64,000 bases of DNA, from contig NZ_SADT02000001.1 in assembly GCF_004016445.2 (NCBI RefSeq), forward strand, positions 1,035,630 to 1,099,629. The letters are read 5' to 3'. This DNA comes from Mesorhizobium sp. M2E.F.Ca.ET.219.01.1.1 (GTDB lineage: Bacteria; Pseudomonadota; Alphaproteobacteria; Rhizobiales; Rhizobiaceae). Shown here piece after piece: positions 39,256 to 48,571 of the stretch. The first letter of the stretch is position 1, and each line of letters begins with the position of its first letter. Below the pieces are notes generated by a model. It saw nothing but the letters and a program-made list of their open reading frames with translations, did no database searches and had not been told where the DNA came from. Position numbers and translations under genes: made by a program.

Positions 39256-41418
39256 ATGATGGAGCTCGACGAGCGCAAGCTCGATCCTGCCGTAGCCCTT
39301 TCTTCACTCGACGAAACGGCGCCGCGCGAACCGCACCGGCTTTTTGCCCTCAAGCAGGGCGACTGCTTCGCCGTCGCCGACGCTTATGGCGACATCAGGG
39401 GGGCGGGCGACGGCTTCTTCCGCGACGACACGCGCGTGCTGTCCGAATTCCGGCTGACCATCGGCGGCAGGCAGATGTCGCTGCTCGGCGCTTCGCTCAG
39501 CCAGGACAATGTGCTGTTCACGTCGAACCTCACCAACCTGCCGATCCAAAGCGCGGCCGGCCGCGATATCCCGCAGGGCGCGATCCATATCGAACGCGTG
39601 AGGCTGATCTGGCAGGATAGGCTGTTCGAGCGCATCACGCTTTCCAACTACAGCCGCGAGCATTCGACGATCACCGCCTCGCTGCATTTCGCCGCCGATT
39701 TTCGCGACATGTTCGAAGTGCGCGGCTCGACGAGGGTGAAGCGCGGCACGACGCATGTCGCCAAGACCGACAAGACCTCGGTGCTGCTCGGCTATGATGG
39801 CCTCGACGGCCTGCCGCGGCTTTCCGCAATCTCCTTTTCGCAGGCGCCAGACCAATTGAGCGACAATCGCGCCGATTTTCTCATCGCGGTGACCAAGCGC
39901 AGCCAGAAAGTGCTCTATGTCGAAGTCGGTCCCGAGGTCGCCGATGCGCCCGACCGCGACCGCTTCCGCGCCGCGGCGGCGCGGGCGCGCTTCGGCATGC
40001 GCGCCAAGCGCAGGCATGGCGCCACGGTGCACAGTTCGGGCCGCGTCTTCAACGATTGGGTCGAGCGCGCCCGCGCCGACGTGGCACTGCTCACCACCGA
40101 GCTTTCGACAGGACCTTATCCCTATGCCGGCATTCCGTGGTTCTCGACGGCGTTCGGCCGCGACGGGGTGATCTCCAGCCTGCAGATGCTTTGGCTCAAT
40201 CCCGGACTGGCGCGCGGCGTGCTGGCATTTCTGGCCGAGCACCAGGCGACCGAAACGTCGCCCTTCTCGGATTCCCAGCCGGGCAAGATCATGCATGAGA
40301 CGCGCAAGGGCGAGATGGCGGCGCTGCGTGAGCTTCCGTTCGGGCGCTACTATGGCGGTGTCGACACCACGCCGCTCTATATCCATCTGGCTTCCGCCTA
40401 TGCCGACCGCACCGGCGACATGGCCTTTATTGACAAGCTTTGGCCTTCGCTCAAGGCCGCTGCCGAATGGACGGAGGAGGCGAGCCGCGCCACCGGCTTC
40501 GTCACCTATCAGCGCGCCGCCGAGTCAGGCCTCGCCAACCAGGGCTGGAAGGACAGTTTCGATTCGGTGTTCCACGCCGACGGCCGCATTCCAAAGGGGC
40601 CGATAGCGCTGGTCGAGGTGCAGGGCTATGTCTTTGCCGCCTTTCGGGGCCTGGCGGCGCTGGCGCGCCGCCGCGGCGAATTCGCCGACGCCGAGCACTG
40701 GGAGAACCGCGCCGAGGAAATGCGGGTCGCCGTGGAACGCGATTTCTGGCTCGACGACATGAATTTCTACGCCCTGGCCATCGATGGCGAAGGCCAGCCC
40801 TGCAAGGTCCGGACGTCGAATGCCGGGCATCTGCTTTTCGTCGGGCTGCCGCAGCCGGAGCGCGCCAGGCTGGTCGCCGACCAGTTGCTGTCGGCGTCCT
40901 TCCATTCAGGCTGGGGGCTGAGGACGCTTGCCGACGACGCCGTGTTCTTCAATCCGATGTCCTACCACAACGGCTCGATCTGGCCGCATGACACAGCACT
41001 TTGCGGCGTCGGCCTGGCGCGTTACGGCGAGCGTGACAGCGTCGTGCGGCTGATGAGCGGCACGTTCGAGTCGGCCGTGCATTTCAACATGCGGCTGCCG
41101 GAACTGTTCTGCGGCTTCACCCGCGCGCCCGGCGAGGCGCCGATCGCTTATCCCGTCGCCTGCCTGCCGCAGGCCTGGTCGGCAGGTTCCACCTTCATGC
41201 TGATGCAGGCGTGCCTGGGCCTGGAGATCGATGGCTGGGAGGGCGAATTGCATGTCACTAGACCAAGGCTTCCGATCGGTATCGACATGCTGACGCTTCG
41301 GCATCTCAACGTCGGGGACAAGGCGGTCGATCTAACCTTCCAGCGCGTCGGCGACCGCGTCGTCGCTTTCCTGTCCGACCGCCACGAGGGGCAGGTACCG
41401 CTTATCGTTCGCACGTAA
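39256..41418 (+). CDS. Amylo-alpha-1,6-glucosidase (glycogen debranching enzyme type)
   Basis: A 720-residue protein with an N-terminal bis-domain (GDE_N_bis; FALKQGDCFAVADAYGDIRG, GFFRDDTRVLSEFRLTIGG) and a C-terminal (alpha/alpha)6 glucosidase domain. The catalytic-domain blocks include IPWFSTAFGRDGVISSLQML, VDTTPLYIHLASAYADRTGD and QGWKDSFDSVFHADG. It likely trims alpha-1,6 branches of glycogen or a related alpha-glucan. The start may be either of two consecutive ATG codons (39256 or 39259), with GAGGTGA upstream. It lies with the GT4 and otsAB genes, which suggests a glycogen-to-trehalose route. Confidence 0.87.
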   Translation: MMELDERKLDPAVALSSLDETAPREPHRLFALKQGDCFAVADAYGDIRGAGDGFFRDDTRVLSEFRLTIGGRQMSLLGASLSQDNVLFTSNLTNLPIQSAAGRDIPQGAIHIERVRLIWQDRLFERITLSNYSREHSTITASLHFAADFRDMFEVRGSTRVKRGTTHVAKTDKTSVLLGYDGLDGLPRLSAISFSQAPDQLSDNRADFLIAVTKRSQKVLYVEVGPEVADAPDRDRFRAAAARARFGMRAKRRHGATVHSSGRVFNDWVERARADVALLTTELSTGPYPYAGIPWFSTAFGRDGVISSLQMLWLNPGLARGVLAFLAEHQATETSPFSDSQPGKIMHETRKGEMAALRELPFGRYYGGVDTTPLYIHLASAYADRTGDMAFIDKLWPSLKAAAEWTEEASRATGFVTYQRAAESGLANQGWKDSFDSVFHADGRIPKGPIALVEVQGYVFAAFRGLAALARRRGEFADAEHWENRAEEMRVAVERDFWLDDMNFYALAIDGEGQPCKVRTSNAGHLLFVGLPQPERARLVADQLLSASFHSGWGLRTLADDAVFFNPMSYHNGSIWPHDTALCGVGLARYGERDSVVRLMSGTFESAVHFNMRLPELFCGFTRAPGEAPIAYPVACLPQAWSAGSTFMLMQACLGLEIDGWEGELHVTRPRLPIGIDMLTLRHLNVGDKAVDLTFQRVGDRVVAFLSDRHEGQVPLIVRT

Positions 41419-41566
41419 ATAAAGCGCTGCAACCCCGCGTCCAACAATCGAAAAGTGTCGGAACTGATCGCTGGTTCGCGCGTTGCAGACCTAAGCCGGT
41501 CTGCCCGTCCGCGGCCGGCACGAACGAAAACAATGAACGGACGGCCGGAGGCAACCTGGCATTTCA

Positions 41567-43360
41567 ATGACACAATACGGCGTCGACCTGCTACTGGTCC
41601 TTATTCTCGCAAGCCTCGGACTGTCCGCACTAGCGATTTTCATTTCGATATCCCGGTACCGTCGCAATCATCCAAGAGCGTTGGCTGTGCCGACTTCCGG
41701 CGACGACTCCGCCACCGAAGCCGCGCGCAAAGTGCTGCGCGAATTCGAGAAGAACGGGCAGTCGGTGGACGCGGCGCTGGTTAGCTGGTCGCCCGATACC
41801 CTGCGCAAGATCCTTGCCGAGGACCTGCCGGATGCGCAGGTCATCGTGGTCTCCAATCGCGAGCCCTATATCCACAACGAAACCAAGGACGGCGAGGTCG
41901 AGCTCGTTGTGCCGGCGAGTGGACTGGTCTCGGCGCTCGAGCCGATCACGCGCGCCTGTGGCGGCACCTGGATCGCCTATGGCGGCGGCAGCGCCGACCG
42001 GACGATGGTCGACGAACATGACCGCGTGCAGGTGCCGCCTGGCCATCCCTCCTACACGCTGCGGCGGGTCTGGCTGAGCGACGACGAATATCAGGGCTAC
42101 TATCTTGGCTTTGCCAATGAAGGCCTGTGGCCGCTCTGCCATATAGCCTTCACGCGGCCGATTTTTCGCGAGTCGGACTGGGAAGCCTATGAAGCCGTCA
42201 ACCGCAAGTTTGCCGACACGGTGGTTGCCGAGGCGCGCAACGAGCGACCGATCGTGCTGGTCCAGGACTATCACTTCGCGCTTCTGCCGCGCATGATCCG
42301 CGAGCGCCTGCCCGAGGCGATCATCATCACCTTTTGGCATATTCCCTGGCCGAATTCTGAAGTGTTCAGCATATGCCCGTGGCGCGAGCGCATCCTGGAT
42401 GGTCTGCTCGGCAGCTCGATCGTGGGCTTCCATACCCAATATCACGCCAACAACTTCACCGAGAGCGTCGACCGTTTCATGGAAAGCCGCATAGAGCGCG
42501 CCGATGCCGCCATTTCCTATGGCGGCCAAGTGACGCTGGTGCATTCCTATCCGATCTCGATCGAATGGCCGGACGATCTCCTGAAAGCCCTGCCCAACGT
42601 CGAGGAATGCCGGCTGCGCGTGCGCAAGCGCCACAGGATTGCAGTCGGCGCCAAGCTGTGCGTCGGCGTCGAGCGTCTCGACTATACTAAGGGCATCCTC
42701 GACCGCTTCCGTGCATTAGAGGAGCTGTTCATTCGTCATCCTGAAATGGTGGGTAAAGTCGTGTTCCTGCAGGTCGCGGCGCCGAGCCGGGGTACGTTGC
42801 CGGCCTACAAACAGCTGCACGAGGAATGTCTGCGCTGTGCCGACGAACTCAACCAGCGTTACGGCAGCGAATCCTACCGGCCGGTCGTCATGGTGGCCGA
42901 GCATCATTCGCAAGCGGCAGTCTATGAACTCTATCGCGCCGCTGACATCTGTCTGGTCACCAGCCTGCATGACGGCATGAACCTGGTCGCGAAGGAGTTC
43001 GTCGCGTCGCGGGACGACGAGCAGGGCGTTCTTTTGCTCAGCACCTTCGCTGGCGCCTCGCGCGAGCTGCTGGAGGCGCTGATCGTCAATCCTTACGACG
43101 CGGCGATGATGAGCGAAGCGATGCTGCAGGCGCTGACCATGGGGCCGGACGAACAGCGTGAGCGCATGCGGCGCATGCGCGAGATCGTGCGCGACAATAA
43201 TGTCTATCGCTGGGCCGGCAGCATGCTGCTCGACGCAGCGCGGCTGAGGAAGCGCGGCGACCTGGATCGAGTCACGGCCTTATACGAACGGCCGGCAGGC
43301 CCGACCGGCGACAATGTCGTTTCCATGTTCGAACGCAAACAGGCAGTGGGATTTAGATGA
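41567..43360 (+). CDS. otsA: Trehalose-6-phosphate synthase with N-terminal membrane anchor
   Basis: A 597-residue GT20 enzyme that joins UDP-glucose and glucose 6-phosphate into trehalose 6-phosphate. The catalytic part runs from about residue 90 ([14 protein letters not shown]) and contains [47 protein letters not shown] and [15 protein letters not shown], all normal. Unlike classical OtsA, residues 1-90 add a membrane helix (about 8-28, [19 protein letters not shown]) and a spacer, so the enzyme is probably tied to the inner membrane. The GGAGG lies 15 bases before the ATG, farther than usual. The stop overlaps otsB (ATGA). Confidence 0.9.
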   Translation: MTQYGVDLLLVLILASLGLSALAIFISISRYRRNHPRALAVPTSGDDSATEAARKVLREFEKNGQSVDAALVSWSPDTLRKILAEDLPDAQVIVVSNREPYIHNETKDGEVELVVPASGLVSALEPITRACGGTWIAYGGGSADRTMVDEHDRVQVPPGHPSYTLRRVWLSDDEYQGYYLGFANEGLWPLCHIAFTRPIFRESDWEAYEAVNRKFADTVVAEARNERPIVLVQDYHFALLPRMIRERLPEAIIITFWHIPWPNSEVFSICPWRERILDGLLGSSIVGFHTQYHANNFTESVDRFMESRIERADAAISYGGQVTLVHSYPISIEWPDDLLKALPNVEECRLRVRKRHRIAVGAKLCVGVERLDYTKGILDRFRALEELFIRHPEMVGKVVFLQVAAPSRGTLPAYKQLHEECLRCADELNQRYGSESYRPVVMVAEHHSQAAVYELYRAADICLVTSLHDGMNLVAKEFVASRDDEQGVLLLSTFAGASRELLEALIVNPYDAAMMSEAMLQALTMGPDEQRERMRRMREIVRDNNVYRWAGSMLLDAARLRKRGDLDRVTALYERPAGPTGDNVVSMFERKQAVGFR

Positions 43361-44139
43361 ACATCCAGACAGACCTCACCCCGCCGCTTCCCGCGGGACG
43401 GTGGGCGCTTTTCCTCGACATCGACGGCACTTTGCTGGAGCACGCGGAACACCCCGACGCCGTCTCGGTCAGCGAGGAGTTGCGTGATCTCCTGCAGACA
43501 ATCGAGCGGCGGTTGGACGGTGCGCTCGCCTTCATCACCGGCCGCTCGATCGCGGTCGTCGACCATCTGTTCGCCCCCTTGAAACTCCGGATTGCCGGCC
43601 TCTACGGGCTGGAGCACAGGCTTCTCCCGGACGGACCGATCGAGGCCGCGGACGAACCGGCGGATATGGCTGCCCTCGCCGATGAGATTGAACTCGAGCT
43701 GGCAAGCCAGGCCGTCTATGTCGAACGTAAGGGGCCGGTGCTCGCCATCCACACGAGAGCCGCGCCGCAGCTTCTGGCACGGGCGACGGAGCTGGTCGAG
43801 GCAGCGCTTGAGCGCCTGCCCAAGGGCTACCGCGTGATCGCCGGCAATGCCGGCGTCGAGCTGATGCCGCTCGAAGCCGCCAAGGGCGCCGCGATCCGGC
43901 GCTTCATGCAGCTCGATCCTTTCACCGGCAGACGCCCGGTGTTTCTCGGCGACGATACGTCCGACGAGAACGGCTTCGAGACTGTCAATGCCGCGGGCGG
44001 GATCTCGATTCGCGTCAAGCCGCAGGGCGAGACGGCTGCCCGCTTCGCGATCGAGGATGTCGCCAGCGCGATCGCTTGGCTCGAAGCCAATTTCGGAGAC
44101 TCGGCAAGCCATGCTGCCAGAGACGACCTTGTCGCCTGA
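43357..44139 (+). CDS. otsB: Trehalose-6-phosphate phosphatase
   Basis: A 260-residue HAD-superfamily phosphatase that releases trehalose from trehalose 6-phosphate. HAD motif 1 is LFLDIDGTLLEHAEHP (about 17-32), motif 2 lies in AFITGRS, and motif 4 is FLGDDTSDENGFETVN. Family length is normal. Its ATG overlaps the otsA stop by four bases, so both trehalose steps are made together. It converges with the hydroxyacid dehydrogenase gene, 10 bp apart, without a visible terminator. Confidence 0.93.
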   Translation: MNIQTDLTPPLPAGRWALFLDIDGTLLEHAEHPDAVSVSEELRDLLQTIERRLDGALAFITGRSIAVVDHLFAPLKLRIAGLYGLEHRLLPDGPIEAADEPADMAALADEIELELASQAVYVERKGPVLAIHTRAAPQLLARATELVEAALERLPKGYRVIAGNAGVELMPLEAAKGAAIRRFMQLDPFTGRRPVFLGDDTSDENGFETVNAAGGISIRVKPQGETAARFAIEDVASAIAWLEANFGDSASHAARDDLVA

Positions 44140-44149
44140 CGCAGCAGCC

Positions 44150-45181
44150 TTAGTTCCTGTCGACGGGTTTCGAGCGCATGCGCGAGACCGTCTCGCGTTC
44201 GGCGCGTTTGGAGCGCAGCGGCGGCAGGCCGCGGTCGATGAGGTCCATATCCTCCAGCACCATGTCGCCCATGCGCTTGAAGGCGATGTCGAGGGCGCCG
44301 GCGCGATGCGCCGAGCGTAGGAAGCCGGGGAGGTCGCGGACAGGATGGTCCTTGGCCAGCGGCTCTTCCGGAAAGACGTCGCTTGCGGCGACGATGTGGC
44401 CGCTCCTCACCGCTTGCATCAACGCGTCGAAATCGACGACGCCGGCGCGGCTGAGCAGGACGAAGGCGGCGCCCTTGCGCATTTTGGCAAAAGAGTCCGC
44501 GCCGAGGAAACCCTGGTTCTCGCTGGTGACGGAAGCGACGACGAAGACGAAATCGCTTTGCGACAGCACCTCGTCCAGCGAGGCCGGCTCGACGCCGTTG
44601 TCGATGAGGATCGATGGCGGCAGCCACGGGTCATAGACCTTCGTGCGGGTGCGGAAGCCGGTCAACAGGCGGTTGAGCGCGCGGCCGAGATCGCCGAAGC
44701 CGATGATGCCGACATCGGCGCCGGAGAGCAGCCGCGCCGTCTGGTTGCCATCGCCGCCCCACAATTCCTTGCCCTGGCGGAACGCGAGGTCGGCGTCGAC
44801 GATGTTGCGGGCCAAATTGAGCGCCATGGCAAGACCGAGCTCGGCCACCGGTTCGGCAAAGACCAGGCCGGTGGTGACGACATGGATGCCGCGGCCAAAC
44901 AGCGTCTCATAAGGCATGTTGTTGATGAGGTTGGTCTCGACATTGAAGATGCAGCGCAGCGCCGTCATTTTCTGCAGCGTTTCCGAGGCGATGGGCGGCT
45001 GGCCAACGATATAGCGCGCTTCGGCCAGCACATCCGCCGGCAACTTTGCGACGCCTTCCGGCGTTGTCTCGACGATGCGATATTTTTTGCGAAATAGCGC
45101 CAGCTGCGGCGGCGTGAAGATCAGGTCCAGCGTACGCGGTTCGGGCGCGCTGATAACCAGCGGCAACGTCTTGTCGGACAT
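44150..45181 (-). CDS. D-isomer-specific 2-hydroxyacid dehydrogenase
   Basis: A 343-residue NAD-dependent dehydrogenase of the D-2-hydroxyacid family. The Rossmann motif is GIIGFGDLGRALNRLLTG, and the catalytic Arg, Glu and His occur in LLSRAGVVD, FPEEPL and SAHRAGALD. Substrates of this family include hydroxypyruvate, glyoxylate and phosphoglycerate. It has a good SD (GGGAGG) and is divergent from a LacI regulator gene, with a probable LacI-type operator between them. It is probably part of the regulon of the sugar importer at 46465-49344, reducing or oxidising a breakdown product (inference). Confidence 0.88.
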   Translation of the reverse strand: MSDKTLPLVISAPEPRTLDLIFTPPQLALFRKKYRIVETTPEGVAKLPADVLAEARYIVGQPPIASETLQKMTALRCIFNVETNLINNMPYETLFGRGIHVVTTGLVFAEPVAELGLAMALNLARNIVDADLAFRQGKELWGGDGNQTARLLSGADVGIIGFGDLGRALNRLLTGFRTRTKVYDPWLPPSILIDNGVEPASLDEVLSQSDFVFVVASVTSENQGFLGADSFAKMRKGAAFVLLSRAGVVDFDALMQAVRSGHIVAASDVFPEEPLAKDHPVRDLPGFLRSAHRAGALDIAFKRMGDMVLEDMDLIDRGLPPLRSKRAERETVSRMRSKPVDRN

Positions 45182-45262
45182 GTTTTCCTCCCGGGACGCG
45201 ATTGGATCGCGCCAATCACATCTTTCCAGTCTTACTCCCGGTGAAACGATTTACAAGAACGA

Positions 45263-45280
45263 AAAATCGATTTATCGATT
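45263..45280. promoter_or_regulatory. Probable LacI-family operator in the divergent promoter
   Basis: AAAATCGATTTA (45263-45274) followed by TCGATT sits between the hydroxyacid dehydrogenase and lacI-type genes. The core AAATCGATTTA recurs exactly at 46488-46498 at the start of the binding-protein gene. LacI-family proteins bind such palindromes with a central CG. A looser AAACGATTTAC lies a few bases upstream. Confidence 0.55.
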
Positions 45281-45328
45281 GGAGTAGCGCGGCAGTAAAA
45301 CCAGCTGCCTGCCCTCGGGAGGAGGTCA

Positions 45329-46390
45329 ATGGCGCAACACGAGGCCAAGCAGCGGCGCGCGTCGATCCACGACGTGGCAAGCCATGCCGGCGTGTCCGCG
45401 GCCACCGTTTCCAAGGTGCTGGCCGGCGTCACCACGGTGAAGCCTGAAAACGCGCAACGCGTCTTCGATGCTGTCGAGCGCCTGGGCTATCGCGTCGACC
45501 CCCTTGCTTCCGACATGCGTCGAGCCAAGCGCCGCATCATCGGCGCCATCATGCCGGAATTCGAAAGCGAGTTCTTCGGCCAGATGGTCACCGAGCTGGA
45601 GGGCCTTGCCGAGCAGCGCGGCTACACGCTGGTCGCGGCGTCGAGCCGTGAATCGGAAGCGCGCGAAAAGGAGATCCTGGCCCGCATGCATGACTGGCGT
45701 GTTGCCGGCGTGGTGCTGGCGCCGGTGCGCAATGAGCACGGGCCGGCGGCTGCCTTCATGAAAGCCAACGGCATGACCGGCGTGCTGATCGACCGCGTCT
45801 TGTCCGACGACGCTTTCGATACCGTTTCGGCCGACAGCGCCGCCGCCAGCGCCGAAGTTGCGCGGATGCTGGTCGGCAAGGGCCACAGCCATATCCTGGT
45901 CATCGGCCTTGCCGAGCAGGCGGCGACGGTGCGCGCGCGCCTGGAGGGCTTTCGCTCCCAGGCACTGGCGCTCAATCCGGCGGTCCGCATCGACGTCATC
46001 ACGTCGGAGGTGAGCGTCGAGCCACTCAGGTCCTCACTGCGCGACTATTTCGGGCAAGGCGAGCGGCCGACCGCCGTCTATTCGCTGCTCTTGAAGGGCA
46101 CGCTCGTCGCGCTGTCGGAATTCCGTCGCCGCGGCTGGCACTGCCCGGACGATATCTCGCTGGTCGGCTTCGACGACGCCGAATGGATGCAGGTGACATG
46201 GCCGGCGATCGCCGCCGTGGTGCAGCCGGTGCACCGGATCGCCAGCGAGGCGATGAACGTTTTGTTTCGCAGGGTCGAGGGCGCCGTGGGACCACCCACG
46301 GCACGGCTCGAACCCTGCCAGGTGTTGGAGCGGGAATCCGTTGGCTCGCCAGGCAACGGCCCGTATTCCGGGGGAGGAGACCGACAATAG
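45329..46390 (+). CDS. LacI family transcriptional regulator
   Basis: A 353-residue LacI-family repressor. The N-terminal helix-turn-helix and hinge read RASIHDVASHAGVSAATVSK, then the sugar-binding domain starts near residue 65 (RIIGAIMPEFESEFFGQM). A strong SD (GGAGGAGG) precedes the ATG. The gene is upstream of a sugar importer operon and divergent from a dehydrogenase gene, and two copies of a CG-centred palindrome flank it, so local control is likely. The inducer is probably the transported sugar or a derivative. Confidence 0.9.
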   Translation: MAQHEAKQRRASIHDVASHAGVSAATVSKVLAGVTTVKPENAQRVFDAVERLGYRVDPLASDMRRAKRRIIGAIMPEFESEFFGQMVTELEGLAEQRGYTLVAASSRESEAREKEILARMHDWRVAGVVLAPVRNEHGPAAAFMKANGMTGVLIDRVLSDDAFDTVSADSAAASAEVARMLVGKGHSHILVIGLAEQAATVRARLEGFRSQALALNPAVRIDVITSEVSVEPLRSSLRDYFGQGERPTAVYSLLLKGTLVALSEFRRRGWHCPDDISLVGFDDAEWMQVTWPAIAAVVQPVHRIASEAMNVLFRRVEGAVGPPTARLEPCQVLERESVGSPGNGPYSGGGDRQ

Positions 46391-46464
46391 CCCCCATTGT
46401 CGACAACGGAAGGACGCCGGCCTGGCCAAGGCATCCGGCACCCCAGATCAGAAGGAGGACTGGA

Positions 46465-47454
46465 ATGACATCGCTCACCCTGAAGATAAATCGATTTACG
46501 CTTGCATTGGGCGTGGCTCTGGCGTTTTCGGCCATCGGCGTCGCCAAGGCCGAGGATGGCGAATATGGCGTGCTGATGAAGACGCTGGCCAATCCATTCT
46601 GGGGCGCGATGGCGCAGGGCGTCGCGGACGGCGCCAAGGAAGCCGGGGTGAAATATTTCCAGCAGGCGGCCGAGAGCGACCAGGCGGCCGAGCCGCAGCT
46701 CAACCTTTGCAATACGATGCTGGAGCGTAAGCCGGTGGCGATGATCACCGCCGCCATCAACTCCACCAATCTTCTGCCTTGTCTGAAGTCGGCGCAGGAC
46801 GCTGGCATCAAGATCGTCGACCTCGACAACAATCTCGACCAGGCGGTGCTCGACAAGGAAGGCGTCAAGGTGACCTTCCATATCGGCTCCGACAACATCG
46901 CCGCCGGCGCGCAGGGCGCCGAGTATCTAGCCAACAAGCTCGGCAAGGACGCCAAGGGTCCGGTGCTGGTCATCGAAGGCCTCTCCGGCAACATCACCGG
47001 CGAGAAGCGCGCCAAGGGCTTCGCCGACAAGCTGAAAGAACTGGCGCCGGGGCTCGAGATTGTCGCCTCGCTGCCGGGTGACTGGGATCGCGGCAAGGCC
47101 GCCTCGATCGCCACCGACACGCTGACCGCGCATCCCGACCTCGTCGCCATCTTCTGCGCCAATGACGGCATGGCGCTCGGCGCAGTGGAATCGGTCTATG
47201 CGGCCGGCAAGGGCCCGCAGGTGACGATCATCGGCGTAGACGGCAATGTCGATGCTGTGAAGTCGATCAAGGAAGGCCGCCTCAATGCCTCGGTGGCGCA
47301 GCTTCCCTATCTCGTCGGCAAGCAGGCGGTGGAGAACGTCAAGAAGGCGCTCGCCGGCGAGAAGGTCGAGGAAAGCATCGCCGTGCCGACCCTGGTGCTG
47401 ACCAAGGACGTGATCGACGCCGGCAAGGAGCCGATGCTGCAGTATGTGAAGTAG
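46465..47454 (+). CDS. Sugar-type ABC transporter periplasmic binding protein
   Basis: A 329-residue binding protein of the RbsB-like family. Start at ATG 46465, with GAAGGAGG upstream. The signal peptide spans about 1-29 (FTLALGVALAFSAIGVAKAE). Typical parts are LMKTLANPFWGAMAQGVADG, DNNLDQAVLDKEGVKVTF and FCANDGMALGAVESVYAAGK. The ligand is unknown; the epimerase gene in the operon suggests a ketose or rare sugar. A perfect palindrome TAAATCGATTTA (46487-46498) lies within codons 8-12, a probable operator. The gene is followed by a long hairpin before the permease gene. Confidence 0.9.
   Translation: MTSLTLKINRFTLALGVALAFSAIGVAKAEDGEYGVLMKTLANPFWGAMAQGVADGAKEAGVKYFQQAAESDQAAEPQLNLCNTMLERKPVAMITAAINSTNLLPCLKSAQDAGIKIVDLDNNLDQAVLDKEGVKVTFHIGSDNIAAGAQGAEYLANKLGKDAKGPVLVIEGLSGNITGEKRAKGFADKLKELAPGLEIVASLPGDWDRGKAASIATDTLTAHPDLVAIFCANDGMALGAVESVYAAGKGPQVTIIGVDGNVDAVKSIKEGRLNASVAQLPYLVGKQAVENVKKALAGEKVEESIAVPTLVLTKDVIDAGKEPMLQYVK
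46487..46498. promoter_or_regulatory. Second LacI-type operator, inside the binding-protein gene
   Basis: TAAATCGATTTA is a perfect 12-bp palindrome at codons 8-12 of the binding-protein gene. It shares AAATCGATTTA with the divergent promoter element near 45264. Binding here could block elongation or form a loop with the upstream site, about 1.2 kb away. Confidence 0.5.
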
Positions 47455-47459
47455 GAAGG

Positions 47460-47569
47460 AAGGGAATAGGGCAGTAAGGGAGTAGGGCAGTAAGGGAAGT
47501 AAGGGAAGGCAAAAGTTGCGCTTCTCAGGCCTGGCTCCTCTACTGCCCTACTGCCTTATTCCCTTACCC
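47460..47569 (+). repeat. GGGCAGTA-repeat hairpin between binding-protein and permease genes
   Basis: The left arm (47460-47497) contains GGGCAGTA twice with AAGGGAATA and AAGGGAGTA-type spacers; the right arm (47535-47569) is an imperfect reverse complement (CTGCCCTACTGCC, then TTATTCCCTTACCC). The pair can form a long stem in the mRNA. Such a structure after the binding-protein gene could protect its message and reduce downstream expression, giving the usual excess of binding protein. That function is inference. Confidence 0.6.
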
Positions 47570-47584
47570 GAAGGGTGCAAAGAC

Positions 47585-48571
47585 ATGGCTTCTGAACAGC
47601 CCGGCTTCTGGGCTCGGGTGCAGCGCGCATCCGTCGAAAGGCTCCACATCAGGCTGGAGTCGCTGGTGGTCCTTCTGGCGCTGAGCACGGCGATGGCGCT
47701 GCTGTCGCCCTATTTCCTGTCGCTCAGCAATTTCCTCAACATCTTGCTCGCGACCTCGACGATCGGCGTGCTGGCGATCGCCGCCACCTTCGTCATCGGC
47801 TCGGGCGGGCTCGACCTGTCGCTCGGCTCAGTGATGGGGCTTGCCGGCGTCGCGGGCGCCTTCGTCGCCGTCAATCTCGGCTGGCCCTCGGTGCTCGCCG
47901 TGATCGCCTGCATCCTGGCCGGCGCGATCGCCGGCTACATCAACGGGCAACTGGTCACCCGCGCCTTCGTGCCGGCCTTCATCGTCACGCTCGGCATGCT
48001 GGGCCTGGCGCGCGGGTTGGCGCTGGTCATCTCGCAGGGCAGGGCGATTTACGGCCTGCCGCCCGAGATCGTCTATATCGGCCAGGGCCGGCCCTTCGGC
48101 ATTCCGATGCCGGTCATCATCTTCGTGCTGACGGCGATCGTGGCACACGCGGTGCTCGCCTATACGCGCTTCGGCCGCCACACGCTGGCGCTGGGCGATA
48201 GTGAGGGTGCTGCCCGCGCGGCCGGCATCCGCGTCGAGCATCACCGCCGCATCATCTACACGCTGTCCGGCGCGCTGGCCGGGCTCGCCGGCCTGCTCTT
48301 CACCGCCCGCGTCAACGCGGGTGACCCGACCGCCGGCATCAATTACGAGCTTACCGCGATCACGGCGGCGATCATCGGCGGCACGAACCTGTTCGGCGGC
48401 CGCGCCTCGATCCTCGGCACCATGATCGGCGCGCTGATCATGGGTGTGCTGCAGAACGGGCTGACGCTGCTCGCGGTGCAATCCTACTACCAGCAGATGG
48501 CGATCGGCGCGGTGCTGATCCTCGCCGTGTTCATTGACCAGTACCAGGTGCGGAAGGAGTCGCGCGTATGA
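47585..48571 (+). CDS. Sugar-type ABC transporter permease (RbsC family)
   Basis: A 328-residue hydrophobic permease of the BPD_transp_2 family. I chose the ATG at 47585 because the residues from here on fit the family, and an in-frame start upstream would be inside the hairpin region. Family blocks are FVIGSGGLDLSLGSVMGLAG and TAAIIGGTNLFGGRASILG. About eight membrane segments are visible. It overlaps the ATPase gene by four bases (ATGA). Only one permease gene is present in this operon, so it would act as a homodimer. Confidence 0.9.
   Translation: MASEQPGFWARVQRASVERLHIRLESLVVLLALSTAMALLSPYFLSLSNFLNILLATSTIGVLAIAATFVIGSGGLDLSLGSVMGLAGVAGAFVAVNLGWPSVLAVIACILAGAIAGYINGQLVTRAFVPAFIVTLGMLGLARGLALVISQGRAIYGLPPEIVYIGQGRPFGIPMPVIIFVLTAIVAHAVLAYTRFGRHTLALGDSEGAARAAGIRVEHHRRIIYTLSGALAGLAGLLFTARVNAGDPTAGINYELTAITAAIIGGTNLFGGRASILGTMIGALIMGVLQNGLTLLAVQSYYQQMAIGAVLILAVFIDQYQVRKESRV

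Noticed and set aside
46183..47454. Longer reading of the binding-protein gene from 46183
   Set aside because: The first 94 codons overlap the lacI-type gene; the ATG at 46465 has a strong SD and a signal peptide.
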